DNA of 11,888 nt from positions 1 to 11,888 of the forward strand of contig DBRC01000057.1 of assembly GCA_002305505.1 (NCBI GenBank), in the 5' to 3' direction. The stretch is from Prevotella sp. UBA1378. Its GTDB lineage: Bacteria > Bacteroidota > Bacteroidia > Bacteroidales > Bacteroidaceae. The position numbers and the translations under genes are program-made. The notes beneath the pieces were generated by a model. That model did not search any database, had not been told where the DNA came from, and saw only the letters and a list, made by a program, of their open reading frames with translations. This document shows positions 6,516 to 11,888 of this stretch, one piece after another; the first letter of the stretch is position 1, and the number at the start of each line of letters is the position of its first letter.

Positions 6516-7225
6516 ACTGCATATCCTTCCTTTTGTTCCTCTGCTGGGAGGGCTGTTTGTTGTTCTGTCCCGCTTATTTCCAGCATGCCGTCGCGCATTT
6601 TGATGGTGCGGTCGGTAAGCCGGGCCAGCTGCTCGTCGTGGGTAACGATGATGAATGTCTGCCCGAGCTTGTCGCGCAGGTCGAAGAACAGCTGGTGCAG
6701 TTCGGCCTTGTTCTTAGTGTCGAGGCTGCCCGACGGCTCGTCGGCCAAGATGACGGCAGGGTTGTTCACCAAGGCCCTTGCTACGGCCACGCGCTGTTTC
6801 TCGCCGCCGCTCAGCTCGTTGGGCTTGTGGTGTGCCCGGCCGTCCAGTCCCATGAAGTCGAGCAGTTCCGATGCCCGCTTCTTTGCCTCCTTGGGCGATG
6901 TGCCGGCGATGTAGGCCGGTATCATGACGTTCTCCAGCGCCGTAAACTCGGGCAGCAATTGGTGGAACTGGAACACGAAGCCGATGTGCTTATTCCTGAA
7001 TTCGGCCAGTTTCTTCGTGCTGAGGCCGCCGGTGTCGATGCCGTCTACCGCCACCGAGCCGCTGTCGGCCTTGTCGAGGGTGCCGATAATCTGCAGGAGC
7101 GTTGTCTTGCCGGCACCGCTCGGCCCCACGATGCTCACCACCTCGCCCCTGTCGATATGCAGGTCGATGCCCTTCAGCACCTGCAGCGCCCCGAAGCTCT
7201 TTTTAATCCCTTTTATGTCAATCAT
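6512..7225 (-). CDS. ABC transporter ATPase, LolD/MacB-type
   Basis: ATP-binding subunit of an ABC system of the LolD/MacB/FtsE kind, in which it powers lipoprotein release or mechanotransmission rather than classic transport. All motifs are intact in the 237 residues: Walker A GPSGAGKTT (34-42), Q-loop at Gln86 in VFQFHQLLPEF, signature LSGGEKQR (138-145), Walker B VILADEPSG (158-166), D-loop SLDT and H-loop His196 in VTHD. FHQLLPEFTALENVMIP is characteristic of LolD. No membrane partner (LolC/LolE or a MacB permease) lies in the window, so the partner must be encoded elsewhere. It follows the antiporter gene by 40 bases with no terminator and overlaps the CvfB-type gene by four bases. The last 20 residues after the ATPase core are polar and probably flexible. 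Confidence 0.92.
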   Translation of the reverse strand: MIDIKGIKKSFGALQVLKGIDLHIDRGEVVSIVGPSGAGKTTLLQIIGTLDKADSGSVAVDGIDTGGLSTKKLAEFRNKHIGFVFQFHQLLPEFTALENVMIPAYIAGTSPKEAKKRASELLDFMGLDGRAHHKPNELSGGEKQRVAVARALVNNPAVILADEPSGSLDTKNKAELHQLFFDLRDKLGQTFIIVTHDEQLARLTDRTIKMRDGMLEISGTEQQTALPAEEQKEGYAV

Positions 7226-7265
7226 TGTTTCTTTTTGTATTTGATTCTTTAAGATGCCCAGTTGT

Positions 7266-9410
7266 TCAATGTGCCTGCCTCTTGGACTTCAGCTTCGCCC
7301 ACCAATCCCTCACGGCTTCGTATGCGCTGCGGTTTTCCTGGTGTTGCGGCACGGTATACGTCATCGTGCTGACCGACTCGCCACACTGGTCGGGATAGAT
7401 AATCATGATGTTCTTGCCGCGGAAGTACTTGCTTATCTCGTCGGGCAGCCGCTCCAGTGCCGACTTGTACGACACCGTGCCTTTGCGGGCTGTGACCACA
7501 ACGAACAGGTGGTCCGGTGCGATGGTGTTAGCCAGCCTCGGCAGCTCGTTCCAGTGCTCCATGCTTGCATATTCGACCCGGGCATAAGGATGCCGGTGGC
7601 GGATGAAATCCCTGATCAGATCAAGCGTATCCGAGCGCCCGTGGAACCGTATCCGGCATTCCAGGTTCTCCGAAAGCCGCGACAAGCGCTCGAGCCATCT
7701 GTAAAAGCCCGACTCGAACTGTGCCCGCGAGGGCACCGCCACCTGTATCCTGCGCACGGTATTGATGGGCTGCAGGCACCTTACGATGATTATCTGCCTG
7801 GATATCTCAGCATAGAGATTCTGCGCCACGCTTCCCCACGTGCTCCTGAGCGACCCGCCGTCGTCGCGTACGCCCATGATGATTTCCGATGCCCTGTATT
7901 CCATGAACGCATGCTTGATGCCGCTGCTGACGTTCGTTGATATCCTGTTCTGGGTGATGATTCCTACATTGGCCGTGCGGGCAATCTTCTCCATCTCCCC
8001 CAGTATCTCTTCCCCTTGCTTATGGTTGTACGTGCTGTCGGCGGTATCTATCACGACGTATACCCCGATGAGGCCGCGGTTGAGCTTCTTATTGCGCATG
8101 AAGATGCCCAGCTGAGCCAGCTCCACGGCCGTGTTCCGCCGTGCTACAGGTATCAGTATCTGTTCGTCGTCGCCGCCGTCGTCATCTTCAAGCGCCACGT
8201 TCTTGGTTGCCAGCACAATCTGCTTGGACGCCCTCTCGGTGGTAACCGAACTGAGGATGCACGTTACCAGGATGAGGATGATGGTACCGTTGAGCACATC
8301 GTCGTTGAGCAGCCGCTGGCCGTCGGGCAGGAACAGGTTGTAACCCACCAGTACGGCAGCAAGGGTAGCACCGGCCTGTGCGTTGCTGAGCCCGAATATC
8401 AGTTCGCGCTCGGTGCCGCTCATGCCGAACAGCTTCTGCGTGGCAAGCGAGGCAATCCATTTGCTTGCCAGGGCCACGGTAATCATGATGAACGCTACGG
8501 TGAGGGTGTCGATTCCCCCGAACAGGATCCTCACGTTGACCAGCATGCCCACGCCGATGAGGAAATAGGGGATGAACAAGGCATTGCCGACGAACTCCAG
8601 ATGTGTCATCAGCGGTGACACATTGGGCACATACCGGTTAATGACCAGCCCGGTGACGAACGCGCCCAGCAGCCCCTCCATGCCGATAAGCTCCATCAGC
8701 CATGCCCCGAGGAACGTCATCCCCAGTACGAAGATGAACTGCGTGATACCGTCTTCGTAGCGCCGGAAGAAATACCTTGCTATGCGGGGGAAGAAGTAGA
8801 TGATAACAAAGAACACGACGCTGATCTTGATGGCAAGAAGAATCCAGAACAGGGTGTTCACCTCGCCTTTGAACATGCCCGACACGATGGCCAGCACGAT
8901 AAGCGTCAGCGTATCGGTGATGGCGGTGGCTCCCACGGCGATGGTTACGCTGCGTTGCTCGGATATGCCGTAGCGCAACACGATGGGGTACGCAATCAAG
9001 GTGTGCGAAGCGTACAGGCTGGCCAGCAGGACAGACGACAGGAGCCCGAACTTCAGCAGGTAGATATTCACCACGAGCCCTATTGCCATCGGTATGGCGA
9101 AGGCCAGCACTCCATGGGTAGAGGTCCTTATCTTGTTCTTGCGGAAGTTGCTCATGTTCATTTCCAGCCCCGCCAGCAGCATGATATAGTACAGCCCCAC
9201 CTTTCCGAAGAGTTCGAACGAGCTGTCCCTTGCCAGGAGGTTGAACCCGTTGGGGCCGATGATGATGCCTGCCAGGATCATTCCCACGATGTGCGGAATG
9301 CGCAGCCGTCCCATGATGATGGGGGCGGAAAGGATGATACACAGCATCAGCAGGAAGATGAGTGTAGGGTCGGTTATGGGGAAAAAAGGCGATATGTCAA
9401 GCATAAGCAT
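7266..9410 (-). CDS. CPA2-type cation/proton antiporter with USP-like cytoplasmic tail
   Basis: Inner-membrane monovalent cation/H+ antiporter. From the chosen start it is 714 residues: a membrane part of about twelve hydrophobic segments (15-395), then a soluble region (about 415-714) resembling universal-stress-protein folds (DEQILIPVARRNTAVELAQL, then ASEIIMGVR), with no obvious TrkA-N/RCK nucleotide motif. Family marks include GLEMN, ASHTLIAYPIV (unwound helix of the ion path), AFVTGLVINR, and PYFLIGVGM. At the ion-binding helix the usual Asp-Asp or Asn-Asp reads Thr-Asp (AITDTLTL; Thr165, Asp166). An in-frame ATG at 9458 would add 16 residues, but it lies upstream of the likely -7 box, so the start is taken at 9410; 9404 is equally possible. 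It is probably the first gene of an operon with the ABC ATPase and CvfB-type genes. Transported ion is unknown. Confidence 0.88.
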   Translation of the reverse strand: MLMLDISPFFPITDPTLIFLLMLCIILSAPIIMGRLRIPHIVGMILAGIIIGPNGFNLLARDSSFELFGKVGLYYIMLLAGLEMNMSNFRKNKIRTSTHGVLAFAIPMAIGLVVNIYLLKFGLLSSVLLASLYASHTLIAYPIVLRYGISEQRSVTIAVGATAITDTLTLIVLAIVSGMFKGEVNTLFWILLAIKISVVFFVIIYFFPRIARYFFRRYEDGITQFIFVLGMTFLGAWLMELIGMEGLLGAFVTGLVINRYVPNVSPLMTHLEFVGNALFIPYFLIGVGMLVNVRILFGGIDTLTVAFIMITVALASKWIASLATQKLFGMSGTERELIFGLSNAQAGATLAAVLVGYNLFLPDGQRLLNDDVLNGTIILILVTCILSSVTTERASKQIVLATKNVALEDDDGGDDEQILIPVARRNTAVELAQLGIFMRNKKLNRGLIGVYVVIDTADSTYNHKQGEEILGEMEKIARTANVGIITQNRISTNVSSGIKHAFMEYRASEIIMGVRDDGGSLRSTWGSVAQNLYAEISRQIIIVRCLQPINTVRRIQVAVPSRAQFESGFYRWLERLSRLSENLECRIRFHGRSDTLDLIRDFIRHRHPYARVEYASMEHWNELPRLANTIAPDHLFVVVTARKGTVSYKSALERLPDEISKYFRGKNIMIIYPDQCGESVSTMTYTVPQHQENRSAYEAVRDWWAKLKSKRQAH

Positions 9411-9435
9411 TCTGTTGCATCTGTCTTTTATTCTG

Positions 9436-9443
9436 CAAAGGTG
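9436..9443 (-). promoter_or_regulatory. Probable promoter of the antiporter operon, -7 box
   Basis: On the minus strand the sequence reads CACCTTTG, one mismatch from TAnnTTTG, followed by CAG. Transcription would start near 9430, giving a leader of about 20 bases to the ATG at 9410. No TTTG is present at the expected -33 distance, so the call is tentative. Confidence 0.5.
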
Positions 9444-9459
9444 CGAAAAAAATATCATA

Positions 9460-9494
9460 TTTGAGCGATATTTGCACTAAAAGTTGTATTTTTG
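9460..9494 (+). promoter_or_regulatory. Probable asd promoter
   Basis: TATTTTTG at 9487-9494 is an exact -7 match. A TTTG at 9460-9463 lies 23 bases upstream, slightly longer than the usual 19-21. A near-match GATATTTG at 9467-9474 could be a second start. Transcription from the main box would begin near 9501 and give a leader of about 32 bases to the ATG at 9533. This excludes the earlier in-frame ATG at 9461. Confidence 0.65.
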
Positions 9495-9532
9495 CAGCGA
9501 ATTTGATTTCACAACTAAATAGATATAGGCTT

Positions 9533-10543
9533 ATGAAAGTAGCAATTGTCGGTGCGAGTGGCGCCGTAGGTCAGGAGTTCTTGCGTATCCTTGCCGAGAG
9601 AAATTTCCCCATGGATGAATTGGTGTTGTTTGGTTCAGAGCGTTCCGCCGGGAAAAAGTATACCTTTAAAGGTAAAGAGTACGAAGTGAAGCTCCTGCAG
9701 CACAACGACGATTTCAAGGACGTTGACATCGCGTTCACCTCGGCAGGTGCAGGTATCTCGAAAGAGTACGCCGCCGACATCACGAAGTATGGCGCGGTGA
9801 TGATCGACAATTCGTCCGCTTTCCGTATGGATGATGACGTGCCCTTGGTGGTGCCCGAATGCAACGCCGGGGATGCGCTCAACCGCCCGCGCGGCATCAT
9901 CGCCAACCCCAACTGTACCACGATAATGATGGTGGTGGTGCTCCAGCCGTTGGAGAAGCTGAGCCACATCAAGCGCATACGCGTCAGCAGTTATCAGAGT
10001 GCCAGCGGTGCAGGGGCTGCCGCCATGGACGAGCTGGAACAGCAATACAAGGAGCTGCTGGCCGGCGCCCCCGTCACGGTGAAGAAGTTCCCCCACCAGC
10101 TTGCATACAATGTGATTCCGCAGATCGACGTGTTCCAGCCCAACGGTTACACCAAGGAAGAGATGAAGATGTACAACGAGACGCAGAAAATCATGCACAC
10201 CGACGCCAAGTGCTCGGCGACGTGCGTCCGTGTCAGTTCGTTGCGCTCCCACTCCGAGTCGGTATGGATTGAAACCGAGAAGCCCATCAGCATCGAAGAC
10301 GCCCGGAAGGCCATTGCCGCCGCTCCCGGATGTACGCTGCAAGACGACCCGGCCAACCTCGTTTACCCGATGCCGCTCGGGACGGCCGGCAAGGACGACA
10401 TCTACGTGGGCCGTGTGCGCAAGGACATCTCCGACGAATGCGGGCTCACGCTTTGGCTCTCGGGCGACCAGATTCGCAAGGGTGCAGCCTTGAATGCCGT
10501 GCAGATAGCCGAATACCTGATTGAGGTGGGCAACGTAAAATAA
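9533..10543 (+). CDS. asd: Aspartate-semialdehyde dehydrogenase
   Basis: Reduces L-4-aspartyl phosphate to aspartate semialdehyde with NADPH in the cytosol, the branch point to lysine/diaminopimelate, threonine and methionine. The start at 9533 gives a 336-residue protein, normal for the family, opening with the nucleotide-binding loop MKVAIVGASGAVG. Catalytic Cys128 is in NPNCTT (125-130), the VSSYQSASGAG segment is at 151-161, and the catalytic histidine is His240 in RSHSE, which places it in the shorter Gram-positive/archaeal-like class of bacterial enzymes rather than the longer E. coli type. A reading frame extends upstream to an ATG at 9461, but those 24 extra residues overlap the promoter and have no family counterpart. 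It is a single-gene unit divergent from the antiporter operon and closed by a strong terminator. Confidence 0.96.
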   Translation: MKVAIVGASGAVGQEFLRILAERNFPMDELVLFGSERSAGKKYTFKGKEYEVKLLQHNDDFKDVDIAFTSAGAGISKEYAADITKYGAVMIDNSSAFRMDDDVPLVVPECNAGDALNRPRGIIANPNCTTIMMVVVLQPLEKLSHIKRIRVSSYQSASGAGAAAMDELEQQYKELLAGAPVTVKKFPHQLAYNVIPQIDVFQPNGYTKEEMKMYNETQKIMHTDAKCSATCVRVSSLRSHSESVWIETEKPISIEDARKAIAAAPGCTLQDDPANLVYPMPLGTAGKDDIYVGRVRKDISDECGLTLWLSGDQIRKGAALNAVQIAEYLIEVGNVK

Positions 10544-10585
10544 GCCGGCCGGCTTTCCGGAACGGGGCCTGTCCGCCCGGAATAG

Positions 10586-10619
10586 AGAAATCCCTATCGC
10601 AAAATAGGGATTTCTTTTT
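10586..10619 (+). terminator. Intrinsic terminator of asd
   Basis: Perfect 12-base-pair stem (AGAAATCCCTAT at 10586-10597, ATAGGGATTTCT at 10604-10615), six-base loop CGCAAA and a TTTCTTTTT tail. A weaker TTCCGG/CCGGAA hairpin (10555-10582) precedes it. Confidence 0.93.
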
Positions 10620-10648
10620 GTATGGTTGCAAACCTTTTCTTACTTTTG
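10617..10648 (+). promoter_or_regulatory. Promoter of the lipoprotein gene
   Basis: TTTG at 10617-10620 and TACTTTTG at 10641-10648 are separated by exactly 20 bases, matching the Bacteroidota consensus. The -33 box is the end of the asd terminator T-tract. Transcription would start near 10655, giving a leader of about 30 bases. Confidence 0.8.
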
Positions 10649-10683
10649 CATCATGAACAACAACATGTATCATTTTAAATAAT

Positions 10684-11598
10684 ATGATTATGAAGAAGAT
10701 TTTATACTTATTGACGGTACTGGCACCCTTGCTCTTTGCGGCTTGCGACGAACACGACAACTATTATGACAACTGGCGCAACGACGGCGGCTACGGTAAC
10801 AACCTGAACAGCTACGAAGAGGCGCTCTCGGGCAGCTACGTCTCCACCAACGGCGGTACGATTGTCAACTACCTCACGCTGAACAAAGACCATACGGGCG
10901 TGTTGAAGGTGAATGACAACGGGACGGTGACGAGCTACAACTTCCAATGGGAAGCCAACAACAGCAAGATAGCCTTCCATTACGGCGGCGACGACTCGGA
11001 GACGTTCGACTACCGTTTCAACAATAACCAGCTCATCATCGGCGAGGTGGTTTACGTGGCCAACAACGGCCAGCAACAGAACACCGAGCAACCCGGTTTC
11101 ATCGGCCAGTGGCAAGGCAAGATTTCACAGCTTTACCAAAACCGGTGGAATAACACCGGCGACACCCTCACCACCGTGTGGATATTCAACTCCTCGACGA
11201 GCGGTACCGGCGGCGAAGGACTGGAAGTAGACTACAACGACAAGAACATGTATACCGACTTCGCATACCTGCCGTTCACGTGGTCGCTTGTGAACAACGT
11301 GATTACCATAACCTATCAGGCTGGTGTAAACTTTATGCCGCTCCATCTGTCGAAGTACGCCATCGACAACGGTTATTTCAACGGTACGATGTACGACGGC
11401 ACGGGCACTTTCCTCTTCTCCGTCAATGCCATCTCTAATTTCGACTGGACCAAGTTCAACACCCGCTCTACCCGTTCGAAAGTGATGGCTGCCGGCAAAA
11501 ACGCAGTTACGCCTGTGACACTGCCGTCGGCAGGCAAGCTCCAGAACGTAACAAAATGGCCTGCAACTCCCGTCCTCGGCGGTAGTTTCTCCAAGTAA
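10684..11598 (+). CDS. Lipoprotein with two beta-rich, lipocalin-like halves
   Basis: The 304-residue protein has a type II signal peptide: MIMKK, a hydrophobic stretch and a lipobox ending FAAC, so Cys21 would be lipidated. The residues after it (DEHDN) are acidic, as in Bacteroidota lipoproteins exported to the cell surface, so surface exposure is plausible. The mature part looks like two related units: about 46-125 (LSGSYVSTNGG, then YLTLNKDHTGVLKV, SKIAFHYGG, QLIIGEVVYV) and about 138-247 (FIGQWQGKISQ, then TTVWIFNSSTSG, NNVITITYQAG, YFNGTMYDGTGTFLFS). Each opens with a Gly-X-(Trp/Tyr) strand and continues with strands ending in 'x-G-x-x' turns, reminiscent of lipocalin-like domains. A basic tail (about 255-304) follows. 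No specific ligand or named family is recognised. Met1 at 10684 and Met3 at 10690 are both usable starts. It stands alone with its own promoter. Confidence 0.8.
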   Translation: MIMKKILYLLTVLAPLLFAACDEHDNYYDNWRNDGGYGNNLNSYEEALSGSYVSTNGGTIVNYLTLNKDHTGVLKVNDNGTVTSYNFQWEANNSKIAFHYGGDDSETFDYRFNNNQLIIGEVVYVANNGQQQNTEQPGFIGQWQGKISQLYQNRWNNTGDTLTTVWIFNSSTSGTGGEGLEVDYNDKNMYTDFAYLPFTWSLVNNVITITYQAGVNFMPLHLSKYAIDNGYFNGTMYDGTGTFLFSVNAISNFDWTKFNTRSTRSKVMAAGKNAVTPVTLPSAGKLQNVTKWPATPVLGGSFSK

Positions 11599-11600
11599 AA

Positions 11601-11650
11601 CCGGCACCCAGCAAAAACATCCGGCGGTTTCCGGGTAGGGGCAGTGCCGG
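11601..11650 (+). other. Hairpin just after the lipoprotein gene
   Basis: CCGGCAC (11601-11607) pairs perfectly with GTGCCGG (11644-11650); the interior holds further CCGG/CCGG pairing. It starts two bases after the stop codon. No T-tract follows (GGCCCCC does), so it is at most a factor-dependent terminator or mRNA 3'-end stabiliser. Confidence 0.4.
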
Positions 11651-11658
11651 GGCCCCCT

Positions 11659-11739
11659 TATGACTTGCCTTCCAAGCGCGTATCCCATGGCTTCAACGTG
11701 TATGAACCATGAAATACGTGCTTGGAAGGTTAAGTTATA
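11659..11739 (+). repeat. 81-base imperfect palindrome forming one long hairpin
   Basis: The core arms 11668-11683 and 11714-11729 pair over 16 bases with a single G-U (left arm CCTTCCAAGCGCGTAT). Inside, after a 2x2 internal loop, CATGG/CCATG and TTCA/TGAA pair around a 7-base loop; outside, eight more pairs extend to 11659/11739. In total about 34 pairs. There is no T-tract after it and no coding potential within it. It may be a REP-like element, a folded RNA or a factor-dependent terminator. Confidence 0.7.
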
Positions 11740-11751
11740 TCCCCCTGCTAC

Positions 11752-11803
11752 GTAATGAGGATATTGCGTTACCTGAGTTCGGGATAAGGATATCACGTTA
11801 TCC
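11752..11803 (+). repeat. Two diverged palindromic units about 29 bases apart
   Basis: Unit 1 (11752-11772) is bounded by GTAA/TTAC and contains GGATATTGCGTTA. Unit 2 (11782-11803) is bounded by GGATAA/TTATCC and contains GGATATCACGTTA. The two 13-base cores differ at two positions. The 9-base spacer CTGAGTTCG is itself part of a small CCTGAGTTCGGG palindrome. The arrangement resembles REP/BIME-type intergenic repeats. Confidence 0.55.
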
Positions 11804-11837
11804 GGACGGCGGTGCCCCTTTGCGCTGCGGAGGCACG

Positions 11838-11888
11838 GCCGTTGCAAGGCGGAGGATATACCCTTGTTGCCCGTTGTCCGCCAACGGC
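11838..11888 (+). repeat. Bipartite inverted repeat at the window edge
   Basis: GCCGTT (11838-11843) and GGCGGA (11848-11853) pair with AACGGC (11883-11888) and TCCGCC (11877-11882), with GCAA bulged on the left side. The window ends at the outer arm, so the structure may continue. With the preceding palindromes, the 290 bases from 11599 to 11888 hold structured repeats and no supported gene. Confidence 0.45.

Noticed and set aside
6275..7252. A 325-codon plus-strand frame opposite the S1-domain and ABC ATPase genes
   Set aside because: It is antisense to intact, motif-complete genes and its translation resembles no protein family.
8016..8618. A 200-codon plus-strand frame opposite the antiporter
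   Set aside because: Antisense shadow of conserved membrane-protein coding sequence, with no promoter or family signal.
11125..11847. A 240-codon minus-strand frame across the lipoprotein gene and the palindromic region
   Set aside because: It runs antisense to the lipoprotein gene and through the hairpins, lacks a promoter at its start, and has no recognisable domain.

Overview
The window looks like a chromosomal segment of a Bacteroidales (Bacteroidota) bacterium, probably gut-associated. The evidence is promoters of the Bacteroidota type (TTTG, about 20 bases, TAnnTTTG), weak or absent Shine-Dalgarno sequences before most genes, a Bacteroidales-style outer-membrane protein and lipoprotein, and a moderately GC-rich coding composition with AT-rich intergenic DNA. 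Species cannot be named from the sequence. Most of the content is housekeeping. I found no phage, plasmid, transposase, CRISPR array or defence system.

Left part (1-4556, + strand): the 3' part of a tRNA-Val with its terminator, then purB (adenylosuccinate lyase), an RluB/RsuA-type rRNA pseudouridine synthase and asnS (asparaginyl-tRNA synthetase). The last two are 15 bases apart and probably co-transcribed. The pseudouridine synthase carries a repetitive, Gly/Gln/Arg/Tyr/Asn-rich N-terminal extension of about 240 residues encoded by tandem DNA repeats. This is the most unusual protein feature here.

Middle (4557-9532): asnS is followed by a very long near-perfect hairpin and a second terminator-like hairpin. 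A well-formed promoter then drives a secreted, probable outer-membrane beta-barrel protein. Convergent to it is a likely minus-strand operon, read from the right: CPA2-type cation/proton antiporter with a USP-like cytoplasmic tail, then a LolD-type ABC ATPase, then a CvfB-type S1-domain RNA-binding protein. The last two overlap by 4 bases. The antiporter and asd are transcribed divergently from a 122-base region with a promoter for each.

Right part (9533-11888, + strand): asd (aspartate-semialdehyde dehydrogenase; lysine/threonine/methionine and diaminopimelate synthesis), a strong intrinsic terminator whose T-tract doubles as the -33 box of the next promoter, and a lipoprotein with two beta-rich, possibly lipocalin-like halves. 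The last 290 bases hold no credible gene. They contain a dense run of palindromes, including an 81-base hairpin with about 34 base pairs and two diverged palindromic units. This may be a REP-like intergenic element and is the best non-coding lead in the window.
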